64,000 bases of DNA from Sphingobacterium pedocola (GTDB taxonomy: Bacteria; Bacteroidota; Bacteroidia; Sphingobacteriales; Sphingobacteriaceae). Of the stretch, positions 7,160-17,300 are shown piece by piece. How positions within the stretch are numbered: position 1 is the stretch's first letter; the number at the start of each line of letters is the position of its first letter. The notes beneath the pieces were generated by a model, which saw nothing but the letters and a program-made list of their open reading frames with translations, did no database searches and was not told the DNA's origin. The stretch spans positions 1 to 64,000 of the forward strand of contig NZ_MU158692.1 in assembly GCF_015209965.1 (NCBI RefSeq). Direction: 5' to 3'. A program made the translations under genes and the position numbers.

Positions 7160-9619
7160 CTACATTTTTTTCAGTAGCACGAAATTATAATTTTTTAGCT
7201 TTAATTCGCGTATTAATTCGTCAAGATGTTGGTATAGTTTATCCTTTCTTCTCTTATCCGTACCGAGATGAATCAGCATAATACTTCCATTTAGTCCTTT
7301 CTGCGCTTCTACAGCATATATCTGATTAATAATCGCTTCCGACGTGACATAGCGGGACTCCATTTGAGGATACGTATAATCCGCAGCTGTTCGTATCCCA
7401 GGTGTAAAATTATAGGTTTGTATGCCCATCTTATTTGCCCAGCCTACTATCTGCTCGTTATACCACTCATAAGGCGGAATAAAGTGATCAACCGGTGTAA
7501 TACCAATTTTTGCCAATCGATCTACATTTAGCTGTAAGTCCTTTTTAAAATCGGCTTCGTTAACCAGCAAACTATCCCTATTTTCCCAAGGACTGTAGAG
7601 CAGATGTGCATCCGAATGAGGCCCTATATAATTCCCCTTTTTAAACAACCGTTTTAGTATTTTGGTATTTTTTTTAACAAATTCTCCTGTAACAAAAAAA
7701 GAACCTTTTACCTGATTTTTGTCCAGCGCTTTTTCAACCTCAGCAATACCATCGCGAAATTCATGCCCGGTAAAGACCAAGCTTATCTGCTTTTTGCTCG
7801 TATCGCCCTGCACAATCGCGCCATATTTATCTTTTATTTTCGACGACTGCCTTTTACTTTCCTGCGCAGCGAGCAGATAGATTAGCGAAGCCGTGCCATC
7901 CATGGTGGGCTCGTTGGTACTGTAATCGCCAAAATCGTCGTGATACACCACCAGATCACTCTGAAATTCGGCGTATTCATCTTCTTCTAATAATTTAATA
8001 CCGATTAGGCTGTTGTAGGTAGCGGTATATACCGGGCCATCTACCAAGCCTCCGTCAATAGGATACTGTTGGAGGTGCGTAAATGCCGAATGGGGATCGA
8101 CAGGTGTATCTCCCCAGGCGGGTAATCCGTATACCATAGAAGTACCCCACGGATTTACACCAAAGAGCCAGTCCAAATTCGCCTGCTCCAATTCATCGTA
8201 GCGCTCATCGCCCGAAACCGTACGGTACCAAAGGCATTGAATAGCAAAGGAAGTGGTCAGGTTATTGCTGCACCAGATGAAAGGTACGCCCCTGAAAAAC
8301 ATATTCTGTTGTGCACGTTCCCAAACCGCATCAATTCCAGCTTTGTAATAAGAAAGCACTTCGGCTCGGGCTTCTCCCTCCAGCTTTTTAGCAAGCTCAT
8401 GATGCCCCAAATTGATAAACGGATAATATTGATAATGATTGGCGGTATCCCGTATCATCCACGGCGTTATCTTTTCCTGCTTAGCGTACGACAACGCCGC
8501 ATTCACATGTTTTTTGTCACCAAAAAGCGTATGCATTTCAATTTCCGCCAGTTCCATATCATCTACCCAATTATCTTCGGCATAGATATACGGTGACTTA
8601 ACCGAAACAGTCTGTGTTACTCCCGGTTTGATGTGGCTGTACGCATAAGCGGTCCGCGCCTTTGACTTTAGCTGCCTGCTATAGGTCGAATTGAAGCCGT
8701 GGAATAAACGATGTCCCAATGCAAAAGCACTTACAAACTTAGCTGCTGTGGAGCTCGTACCGGTTGTATTATTCAGAAATTTGCCCCTTTGCTGCGGATT
8801 ACCGTCGATAAAATAAACCGGCCGTTCAAATCCCCTACCGTAATACGGATCTTCACCGGGCATCCGCAATTTGGTATGGTCCCTGTCGTCGGCGATCTGG
8901 TTAAACATGATATTCGATTTGGGGTGCATCTTCAACAGCCAATCTAATCCCCACTTGGCTTCGTCTAAGACATCCGCCAGTCCGTTGTGTCCATCCAGCC
9001 CATTGGCTTGCTTTTGATCCGAAAATACTTCCGGAAAATCACGATAAGCTGCCAGCAGGTGATAGGTGGCATTGGCTGATGTTGTCGCATATTGCAAGTA
9101 ATCCGATGCGTCGTGCCAACCGCCCCCTACATCTACATGGGTACTATCCGGCAAACCGACAGGTTGTGCATATAGCGTAAAACCATCGTGCGTATGGCAG
9201 CTGTCTTGCAGAAAGGGATTGAACAAAGTGCGTTGCTGCCGCATATAGCGCAGCGTAAAATCCGCTGTGCCTTGGTATACGTCGTTGTTAATTTTAAAAA
9301 CAGTGGATTTTACATCTTTAACGCGTAGGTAGTAGGTTCCGGCCTGCTTCCAATCTGAGAAATCCAACCGGTAACCCGATGTAAAAGGTCCGTAACGGCC
9401 AAAAGCCTGTCCAGCTGTCCCTTTGAATACCGTTTTATTGGATTTGCTATCGATGATTTCGAATGCGGTTATCGCTTCATTTCCCTTGGAAACCCATACC
9501 GCGACCTTTTTAGATTCGGGGAGGTAGCCCAGTTGATTAATCCGTATCCACGTATTTTCCTGCCCTTTTCCGAGGAGGAACAGTCCGACAAAAATCGATA
9601 GAAATAGGATCTTCTTCAT
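7160..9619 (-). CDS. secreted GH9 glycoside hydrolase fused to a NodB-type polysaccharide deacetylase
   Basis: An 819-residue secreted enzyme. A signal peptide (1-19) is followed by an N-terminal Ig-like CelD domain (RINQLGYLP at 26-34 to about 110) and a GH9 (alpha/alpha)6 catalytic domain to about 590, with the catalytic-base block GGWHDASDY at 166-174 and the acid Glu at 570 (STNEP). FGVNPWGTSMVYG (486-498) is the GH9 central motif. A CE4/NodB-like domain covers 612-819, with metal-binding HSDAH (668-672), PPYEW (715-719) and a C-terminal MLIHLG. The first deacetylase motif, normally TFDDG, reads FTGHEFRDG (616-624). GH9 includes cellulases but also exo-glucosaminidases; together with deacetylation and the murQ context, a GlcNAc-containing glycan such as peptidoglycan is the likely target (inference). 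It starts 4 bases after the preceding gene. Confidence 0.85.
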   Translation of the reverse strand: MKKILFLSIFVGLFLLGKGQENTWIRINQLGYLPESKKVAVWVSKGNEAITAFEIIDSKSNKTVFKGTAGQAFGRYGPFTSGYRLDFSDWKQAGTYYLRVKDVKSTVFKINNDVYQGTADFTLRYMRQQRTLFNPFLQDSCHTHDGFTLYAQPVGLPDSTHVDVGGGWHDASDYLQYATTSANATYHLLAAYRDFPEVFSDQKQANGLDGHNGLADVLDEAKWGLDWLLKMHPKSNIMFNQIADDRDHTKLRMPGEDPYYGRGFERPVYFIDGNPQQRGKFLNNTTGTSSTAAKFVSAFALGHRLFHGFNSTYSRQLKSKARTAYAYSHIKPGVTQTVSVKSPYIYAEDNWVDDMELAEIEMHTLFGDKKHVNAALSYAKQEKITPWMIRDTANHYQYYPFINLGHHELAKKLEGEARAEVLSYYKAGIDAVWERAQQNMFFRGVPFIWCSNNLTTSFAIQCLWYRTVSGDERYDELEQANLDWLFGVNPWGTSMVYGLPAWGDTPVDPHSAFTHLQQYPIDGGLVDGPVYTATYNSLIGIKLLEEDEYAEFQSDLVVYHDDFGDYSTNEPTMDGTASLIYLLAAQESKRQSSKIKDKYGAIVQGDTSKKQISLVFTGHEFRDGIAEVEKALDKNQVKGSFFVTGEFVKKNTKILKRLFKKGNYIGPHSDAHLLYSPWENRDSLLVNEADFKKDLQLNVDRLAKIGITPVDHFIPPYEWYNEQIVGWANKMGIQTYNFTPGIRTAADYTYPQMESRYVTSEAIINQIYAVEAQKGLNGSIMLIHLGTDKRRKDKLYQHLDELIRELKLKNYNFVLLKKM

Positions 9620-9623
9620 GCCT

Positions 9624-11462
9624 TTAGTATTGCAGTAAAACGATCTTACCGTCCATCGTACTTACCGCTACTTTATTTTTAAGCACCAAAGGCGGATTTA
9701 TCATTGCGTTTGAAATTTTATATTGCCAGGCTACTTCGCCGGACGTATGTTGTACAGCGGATAACAGGCCGGAATTACTCGGCACGAACGCTAGTGTCGG
9801 AGAGCTATAAATAGCCGTAGGTACAATGTCGTACGGCAACTGTAGGGATGATTTCCAGTCGATTACCATGGTATCGGCTTTTGCCGATACCCCCAACAGT
9901 TCGCCGTCCATCGTTTTGACATATATATTTCTTTTATCGCGCGAAAGACCCATCGATTCCCGCACACGATGCTGCTCTTGTTTTGCTCTCCAGATCTGTT
10001 TCCCTGTTTTTAAGTCGAGTGCAGTCATATAACGATCTGGTGCAACTATAAACATCCGGTTATTCACCACCACGGGATAACATGCTGCGGCAGACAACAT
10101 CCGATTGCCGTGTCCGTTATTCCATTCCCACACGAGCTGACCCGTATTTACATCGAGCGCATAAAAACCATTCCCCCAGCTTCCAAAAATCACTTTATTA
10201 TCCGCAATCGTGGGCAGGGTAGATACATAGCCCTTTACGCCTTCGAATTTCCAGACTTCGTTTCCAGTAAGCAGATCAAGGCAACGGAAAAATCCGTCCG
10301 ATCCGCCGATATAAGCTTTTCCTTTGTAGAGCTGTGGAGAACCCAATACCGCTTTCGACGTTTCTGTTTTCCAACGCACAGTACCCGTTTTGGCATCCAA
10401 TCCATAGATAAAATGGTCTGAGGAGCCCACAACTACGATTCCTTTTTCTACCGCAGGGGTGGAATAGACCTTACCGCCCGTTTTATACGACCAGATCTTT
10501 TTTCCGTCGGCTAAACTGAGCGCATATACCTCGCCGACTGTATTAGCGGTAAACAGCAACTTACCATCGGAAGTAATACCCGCGCCGATATCGCCATGGT
10601 CTTGGTATTCCCATAGCAATTTTGCTTTACTCTTACTATTTACCGAATAATCCGGACGTTTTACTGCCTGCCCCGAAACATCTTGGAATTTTTTCAGTGG
10701 CAGCTTTAACCAATAATCTTCTGTGGACAGCAATGGTCTACGCGTTTGGAAAAAAATGGAGTCCGGTTGTATCGTTATAATATTGTAACCTCCCACTTTC
10801 TCCTTTGCACGAAGATTCGAACGCACCATGACACCGGGGATACCTTCCCAGTCGTACAGCCTATTTTGATGACCATGACCACATGTTGCCACTTGAATAT
10901 TTCGTTGTTTCAATCGGTCTATTTTTTCAAACCAGTTGTTTAAGGAAGAGTCGAGTGGATAATGGTTAATGGCAATCAGTGGTGTTTCTTTATCTGGATT
11001 TGCTTTGAATACCGAATCCATCCACACGAGATTTTCACGTGGAATCTGTCCGGGGCTCATCCGCATATTAGGGCCTGAAGTCGTACCGATAAATTGGACA
11101 CCTTTATGTTCGAAGAAGAAAGACTCAGCGCCAAATACCTTTCGAAAACTATTTGCGCCGCTTTCGGACCAATTGCTATCGTGGTTGCCGGGAATAACGT
11201 ACAGGGGTAAATTAAGACTGTCTAAGATCCGTTTCGCTATCGCCAATTCTTCGTCCGATCCGAACTCGGTGACATCGCCGGATAGGATCACAAAGTCGAT
11301 ATCCTTTAGTTGATTCAGATCCTTTACGGTCCTTCTCAGGTCGTCCGCGCCGGTACCACCGCCTACATGCGTATCGGTTACTTGGGCGAATTTAAAGGAT
11401 TGGGCAAAGGATAAGGATTGACAACATCCAAAAACTATGAGCAATCTGAAGAAATACTTCAT
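9624..11462 (-). CDS. secreted metallophosphoesterase fused to a PQQ-type beta-propeller
   Basis: A 612-residue exported protein (signal peptide about 1-20). Residues 24-260 form a calcineurin-like metallophosphoesterase with the full ligand set: DTH at 30-32, GDV at 62-64, GNHD at 92-95, H167 in NHYP, and GHGH at 195-198. From about 285 a beta-propeller follows with PQQ/BamB-like blades (repeated LDAKTG, LDVNTGQLVWEW, LDLKTGKQIWR strands). The phosphoesterase should be active; the propeller probably binds glycan or protein rather than PQQ. It lies inside the murQ operon, 4 bases before the GH9 gene, so a phosphorylated wall glycan or muramyl phosphate is a reasonable target (inference). The start is supported by the signal peptide. 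Confidence 0.85.
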   Translation of the reverse strand: MKYFFRLLIVFGCCQSLSFAQSFKFAQVTDTHVGGGTGADDLRRTVKDLNQLKDIDFVILSGDVTEFGSDEELAIAKRILDSLNLPLYVIPGNHDSNWSESGANSFRKVFGAESFFFEHKGVQFIGTTSGPNMRMSPGQIPRENLVWMDSVFKANPDKETPLIAINHYPLDSSLNNWFEKIDRLKQRNIQVATCGHGHQNRLYDWEGIPGVMVRSNLRAKEKVGGYNIITIQPDSIFFQTRRPLLSTEDYWLKLPLKKFQDVSGQAVKRPDYSVNSKSKAKLLWEYQDHGDIGAGITSDGKLLFTANTVGEVYALSLADGKKIWSYKTGGKVYSTPAVEKGIVVVGSSDHFIYGLDAKTGTVRWKTETSKAVLGSPQLYKGKAYIGGSDGFFRCLDLLTGNEVWKFEGVKGYVSTLPTIADNKVIFGSWGNGFYALDVNTGQLVWEWNNGHGNRMLSAAACYPVVVNNRMFIVAPDRYMTALDLKTGKQIWRAKQEQHRVRESMGLSRDKRNIYVKTMDGELLGVSAKADTMVIDWKSSLQLPYDIVPTAIYSSPTLAFVPSNSGLLSAVQHTSGEVAWQYKISNAMINPPLVLKNKVAVSTMDGKIVLLQY

Positions 11463-11481
11463 ATTAAAGACAAGGTTTATA

Positions 11482-11502
11482 GGAGGTCATTAATTGACCT
11501 CC
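11482..11502. other. intergenic perfect hairpin between lipoprotein and phosphoesterase genes
   Basis: A perfect 8-bp inverted repeat, GGAGGTCA and TGACCTCC, with a 5-base loop, sits 20 bases before the phosphoesterase start. No T run follows in the direction of transcription, so it is more likely an RNA processing, stability or attenuation element that sets the ratio between the SusC/D half and the enzyme half of the operon than a full terminator. Confidence 0.5.
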
Positions 11503-11538
11503 CATTAAAATTAATAAGCTCACCTGCGCAAAAAAAAA

Positions 11539-12405
11539 TTATAGCGCGGTAGCGACCCTTACGCCGGAAACTGGCGTCGCAGCACGATAACCTGCCAACA
11601 TATGGTGATATACCCGACCTATAACTGCATTCCACCAGTCAGCGTAGTTGACCATATTCCCGGCAGTGTTGCGTACTACCAAGCTACCCTGATCCGAGCC
11701 ATCCTGACCAATCATTCTGATTCGGTAATCTATTCTTGCCGTACCGGATGATACTTCCACTGTTTTGTTTACAGTAACGGGCTCCCAGCCAGTGGATTCG
11801 CCAAATGCGACGGGACTTCCTAGATTCATCCACTCGCTTTTCGTTCCTGTATCATTATCAGTAGTGTATTGGAACTGGTATTGTAGCTTCAAAGGTGTTG
11901 GCACACCCGCGGTTTCATAAAGCACATTATAAAACTTGACCCATGCCGTCGTACCGGTAAATTCCGTCGTAACCTTCGGGTAAGGCACTTCATTTTTTAC
12001 AATGATTGGCGGCTTTGCAAAATCATGTACAATTACATTGTACTTTCCTGCTGGCAATTCAAAGCTTTGGTCATATGCTAAAGCTAAGCTAGACACCGCT
12101 CCGCGATAAAGTTTTAAATTAACAGTTCCTGGCTCTGTAGCAAAAAATTTTCCCACTGCTCCACTCGGTATAAAATTGTATACGGCTAATGGTGCAGTTT
12201 CGTTTGTTAGTAGCCGACCATTTAATTCTACTTTGTTAATATTATTCGCCGTTCCGGTCGGGATCGGGACCATATAATGCAGTTGAAATTGGGTTGTCGT
12301 CTCATCACTGATCGCAGTAGCATCATATTCGACGACATTTTTATCACAAGCTACATTAAACAAGAGACAGCTTAGTAATAATAATAATCTATCTAAATTT
12401 TTCAT
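11539..12405 (-). CDS. surface lipoprotein downstream of SusD, candidate glycan-binding protein
   Basis: A 288-residue lipoprotein. The signal peptide ends in the lipobox FNVAC (Cys20), and the chosen ATG at 12405 removes a 20-residue tail that does not look like a signal. The mature part is beta-rich with two apparent domains: a domain at about 30-140 (VELNGRLL, VYNFIPSGAVGKFF, GTVNLKLYRG) recalling DUF4397-like cell-wall-associated domains, and a second at 145-288 containing YQFQYTT and VDYRIRM-like strands. No enzyme motif is visible. Its place directly after SusC and SusD is where surface glycan-binding proteins (SusE/SusF position) are found, so that role is inferred. I do not recognise the family with certainty. 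Confidence 0.6.
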   Translation of the reverse strand: MKNLDRLLLLLSCLLFNVACDKNVVEYDATAISDETTTQFQLHYMVPIPTGTANNINKVELNGRLLTNETAPLAVYNFIPSGAVGKFFATEPGTVNLKLYRGAVSSLALAYDQSFELPAGKYNVIVHDFAKPPIIVKNEVPYPKVTTEFTGTTAWVKFYNVLYETAGVPTPLKLQYQFQYTTDNDTGTKSEWMNLGSPVAFGESTGWEPVTVNKTVEVSSGTARIDYRIRMIGQDGSDQGSLVVRNTAGNMVNYADWWNAVIGRVYHHMLAGYRAATPVSGVRVATAL

Positions 12406-12436
12406 ATTATGTATATTTACTATTATTAATATAAAA

Positions 12437-14302
12437 TTATTGTGGCATCTCGCCTGGATAAGCAAACCATGGTATTGACGTTTGATAGTTGTCTGCCGTT
12501 CCCGGTATAGGCTTTAGTGTTTCTAATGATTTTAAATTCCACATATATTCCGAGTTGTAACGAGGTCTTAATCTATAGCTTGGAGAACCTTCGTTCCGAA
12601 CGTCGTATGCCCCCTTTCTGCCTTGTACCTGCGCCGGATTCAAATAAAGCCCTTTATATACTTTTGATGGATTTGAATCCCATTTTTGATCGATCAGTGC
12701 CTGGATCCATCCATTTCCATTACTAGGGTAGTCACCATTATAATCAATATCGTAGTGATATTTACGCATATCCACCCACGCTTCAGGTGCACCCCAAGGA
12801 TATAATGCAACCCATTTTTGCATCATAATATGTGAAAGCGTGAAATCTGTCAAACCATTAACGAACGGACCATCTACATACTGTGTCGAAAGTGTATTAA
12901 AAAGTTCTTTTGTGATTTTATCGCCTCCGGTAGCGCTTCCTTCCTTACCAGGAAAAATATACCGTGATGTAGTTTGCATGTCTGCGGCAACTGCGCGCTT
13001 AAACGCTTCAAACGCCTCTGAAGTTTGACCTATCTTAAAATAGGTTTCGGCTAAGCAAAATTGTATTTCTGAATAGGTGGTCAAGATGTACGGCGCATCA
13101 TCTCTATAAATCCACCGACCAGTTCCATCATGCACCGTGCCTGTAAAAGTGGAGGCTATGTTTCTTCCGTAAAAGGACGGCGCAGTCCCAATAGAGCCGA
13201 CTTTACTTGTGAAGTTTCCTCCGTAATAATTATAAGACTTTACGTTGTCCGCGTTACCTAAGTTTAGGTAAGTCGGATTACTTGTTGTAGACAATTTTAC
13301 AGACACGCGGGGATCAAAATGCCCAGCTATGTTCAACAATGTATCTGTAATAATCTGTCTTTCCGCAAGCTTAAAAGGGTGATATGGATTTGTGTCTAGA
13401 CGGATTTTGTCGCCGGTAGATTCATCGTAAGCAGGAACAGTTCCAGTAAAAACCTGTACAGCATATTCATGCTGGAAATAATTGTACGTCAAGTTAGGAC
13501 GTGCAGTCCCCCAAAAATTATTGTAGGCATCATAAGGTGCTGATTGGGACCCACCATTTACTTTCACCGTCGCATCATCATCAGCACTCTGAAACGACTT
13601 ACCCGCTGCTGTGATAAGCTCTTGGGCATAGGCTTCAGAGAAATTTGCTTTGTTCGTTAAAGAAGAAAGATTACGAACGATCACCCCATAAGCGAACTTT
13701 ATCCACTTATCCTTGTCCCCGCTGTAGATAAAGTCATTATCGCTAATTCTGCTTCCGTAATTATGGTTATCCGCACGTTCAAGCAATTCGATCGCAGTAT
13801 ATGCCCATTCCCTTACTTGTGCATAAACATCCTTTTGATAATCGTAGTTATGGGAAAGTAGCTCCGGCACGAAAGCGTCATTCATAGGCAATTCGCCGTG
13901 AACTTTCGTTAATTGATCCCAACTAAACGCCTTCATTGCGTATCCGATACCAGCAAGGGTCCAATCTTCTGCTGCTAAAGATTGATTAATTAGATTTTCG
14001 AGGTTCATACCTTGCGTCCAATAAACCACTCTCCAAATCTCTCCACCAGCGTCGCTTCCTACCGGATAAAAGTGGTTTGCAAAGTTAGTATAAGCGTCAA
14101 CAGTGGTACCCATCATTTGCGTCAAAGGACCAATTGCCCGTATGTCGAAATAAATACCTTGATATTGTTGTGTAATATTTGCAAGATATAGATGAGCATC
14201 TACATAAGCAGGCGCATCTATATTTTTGTTAACATCTAGGTATTTTTTACAGCCCCCCAGCATAATCAGCAAAGGAAGTAAATATATTAAGTTCTTTTTC
14301 AT
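12437..14302 (-). CDS. SusD/RagB-like outer-membrane lipoprotein (SusD_2 type)
   Basis: A 621-residue lipoprotein: MKKNLIYLLPLLIMLGGCKKYLDVN gives a lipobox with Cys18 and the typical LDVNKN start of the SusD-like_2 clade. Helical TPR-like segments (YDYQKDVYAQVREWAYTAI, WIKFAYGVIVRNLSSLTNKA) and the conserved C-terminal ...WVALYPWGAPEAWVDMRK support it. It caps the SusC barrel and captures glycan fragments on the cell surface. It starts 12 bases after the SusC gene (14315-17464), so the pair is co-expressed. The aromatic-rich middle is consistent with carbohydrate binding, but the ligand cannot be read from sequence. Confidence 0.88.
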   Translation of the reverse strand: MKKNLIYLLPLLIMLGGCKKYLDVNKNIDAPAYVDAHLYLANITQQYQGIYFDIRAIGPLTQMMGTTVDAYTNFANHFYPVGSDAGGEIWRVVYWTQGMNLENLINQSLAAEDWTLAGIGYAMKAFSWDQLTKVHGELPMNDAFVPELLSHNYDYQKDVYAQVREWAYTAIELLERADNHNYGSRISDNDFIYSGDKDKWIKFAYGVIVRNLSSLTNKANFSEAYAQELITAAGKSFQSADDDATVKVNGGSQSAPYDAYNNFWGTARPNLTYNYFQHEYAVQVFTGTVPAYDESTGDKIRLDTNPYHPFKLAERQIITDTLLNIAGHFDPRVSVKLSTTSNPTYLNLGNADNVKSYNYYGGNFTSKVGSIGTAPSFYGRNIASTFTGTVHDGTGRWIYRDDAPYILTTYSEIQFCLAETYFKIGQTSEAFEAFKRAVAADMQTTSRYIFPGKEGSATGGDKITKELFNTLSTQYVDGPFVNGLTDFTLSHIMMQKWVALYPWGAPEAWVDMRKYHYDIDYNGDYPSNGNGWIQALIDQKWDSNPSKVYKGLYLNPAQVQGRKGAYDVRNEGSPSYRLRPRYNSEYMWNLKSLETLKPIPGTADNYQTSIPWFAYPGEMPQ

Positions 14303-14314
14303 CGCTATCTATTC

Positions 14315-17300
14315 TTAATTCAATGTTAAACTAACGCCAACTGAAAATCCTCGAGGGTTGGGGATCGACCAAACATCGTAACCCTCTCCCCCAGTACCAC
14401 CGGCGGCTGCAGAAACAGTATTTCCTACAGCATCGATTCCCGAATAGTTCGTCCAAGTAAATAAATCATTCCCTACGAAATACACATCTAAAGCAGAAAC
14501 TATCTTCGTTCGGCTCAACATGCTCGTGGGTATTCGATATGAGAGTCGTAACTCTTGCATACGCAAATAATTCACTTTCTTCTCCAACCAATCTTCATCT
14601 CCGCCGCCGTATATGGTAGCTCCATAAATATTGTAGTCCAACCCTATGGTGTTTTTGGTCGGATTATCTGTATTTTCGTTTCCGTCCCTCAAAACCCCGT
14701 TTAAGACATAAGGGCCGCTCTCACGTAAAGCCACTGATTCCCAGCTTGTACCATTTGTCATCATAGCACGTTTTGTTCCATTGACAACTGTAGCACCGAA
14801 ACGTCCAGCTAACAAGGTAGATAGACGCAAGCTTTTATACGTTAGGCTCGATACGACACCAAAGCGTAACTTTGGTTCTCGATCCCCGATCACTGACCAG
14901 TCAGCTTTAACGATCGGCATGCCTGTTGTAGGACTTATTAATATATCTCCGTTATCGTTTCGTTCATAAGCCCTACCTGTTAAAGACGTAATAGGATTTC
15001 CGACCATAATACCATTTCGAATATTTCCAGAATTCCAAGTATAAGCATTGTAATATTCGGTGACATTTTCAGGTAGATAAAGAACTTCTGACCCGCCCTT
15101 CGAAGCATTAACACCCAAATTCCAAGTTAAACCATTTGGATTCTTTATGATATCTCCATCAATATGTCCTTCCCAGCCCCACGTTTTAAATGAGCCAACG
15201 TTCATATTGTTTAAGACAAATCCTGTAGCATAGCTTAAACGAAATCCTTTGACAATTTGATCTTCATTCCGCGTGCCGAAATAGGTAAAGCTAGCATTTA
15301 ATCTATTCTTTAACATTCGCAAATCAATACCCGCTTCATGGGCTGTGGTCATTTCCGGCCGAAGGTTCGGATTGGGACCGGTCGTTCCGTACATAAAACC
15401 ACCTCCTGAAAGTTCGGTCGGCTGCAGCTGCGGATCTATTTCAAGCGGTCCTGCATCCTTACCGACTTGAGCGATCGATCCACGTAATTTGATATAATCA
15501 AACAACGCGATATTCTTCATGAATTTCAAATCCGATAAAATAAATGAGCCTTCTATCGCCGGATAAAAATAGCTGTTATTACTGGTTGGTAAAGTGGAAG
15601 ACCAGTCATTTCGACCCCTTAAGGTTAGAAACGCAATATTATTGTAACCTAACTCAAATTGCCCCGACAGGGCTTGTATTCTTCTCTTTACGTTTCTCTG
15701 GCTTCCCGTTTGAGTTGCCGGATCTGTCGTATTGATGGACTGAAAGTCCGGAACAATAAATCCAGTTCCATTTAAAGCTGACCGAGTAACAGCATTTTCC
15801 AGTTGATGATACCCAACTTGTCCAGAAAATGAAAACTTGTCGTTAAAAAATTTATCATTGTATCCTCCCAAAATATTTATTGTGGGGTCGGAGAAATTAG
15901 CTTGTACAAGATTATACTGTCCTTCTCCAGCATTCCTATTAAAGTAGTATGGATGTGTTGACGTCTCGAAAGTTTGCATACCAACATCCCAACCCACCTG
16001 CGCTCTTACGAAGGTGTTCTTCATCGGCGTGATATTCAAGGCTACATTACTCAAGAAACGGTCCGATTTATCATAGAATTTATTTCTATTCATCGCGAAT
16101 AGCGGATTTAACAAATCTTCATCAACGTAATAATTAGGAATTTTCATATGGCTGCCGTCTGCGGCTAAGTACTCGGCCATATTATCTACAATCGGCCATA
16201 GCATAGCTCGGTATAACGGTCCGTCTGTACCCCTCAAAACTTTATTATTACCGGTTTTTACATATTGCAAGGATCCATCAAACTTCAGCCAATCCGTTAC
16301 TTGGGCTTGACCGGCAAGACTCAGATTTGTTCTCCCGTAGTCCGTCGTCTTTAACACCCCATCTTGTGCTAAATGCGAAAATCCCGCACGAATTGTCGCC
16401 TTTTCCGACCCCCCTTCGATAGATGCATTATGTCTGTTCTGATAGCCCGTCTGAAGGATCGCGCCTATATTGTCATAAAGCTCCATTCCGTCTGGATATA
16501 GCCCCCCAAACCGAGCCGTATTATAATAATTGGTCGTCCCGTAGTTGCCATTCGCATACTTGGTTTGCATATCGGGATAACCATAAGCCTTATCCCACTT
16601 AAAATAATTGCTATAATTAACTCTTCCTTTGCCGGCTTGACCTTTCTTAGTTGTGATGATAATAGCACCATTGGAAGCATCCGAACCATATAAAGCTGCT
16701 GCAGCGGCACCTTTTAATACCGTTAACGATTCGATGTCCTCTGGATTAAAGTCATTTCCGCGAGAAGCAAAATCTAAATTTCTAACTGAATAGGTGTCTC
16801 CTCCACCTCCGGCCATACCACCCAGGGGATCAAAAGATGAATTATTCATCGGCACACCATCTACAACATACAGCGGTTGGTTATTACCCGAAATTGAAGT
16901 AATATTTCGCAAAACAACAGTAGTAGAAGATCCAGGTGTTCCGCTTGTCGAGGTTACATTCAGACCGGGAACGCGACCAGCAAGCGCTGAGATGAAGCTT
17001 TCCCTCCCTGATTCCGTGATTGTTGGCCCATCAATCTGTTGAACGGATGATCCCACGGCTCTACTAGCGCGCTTCATACCAAATTCCGCTGTTACAAGCA
17101 CCTCGTCCAAGGTACCTTCTTGAGCTTCCAGCAGCACATTAGCCGTGGTAGAACTTACCCGAATCTCTTTAGTGCGGTATCCAACGCCGCTGAAGCGAAG
17201 GGTACTCCCCAGCTGTGCATTAATGCTAAAACGTCCGTCCGTATCAGTTTGCGTCGAGGAAGAGCTACCAACTAGACTGACGGTAATTCCAGAAACCGGA

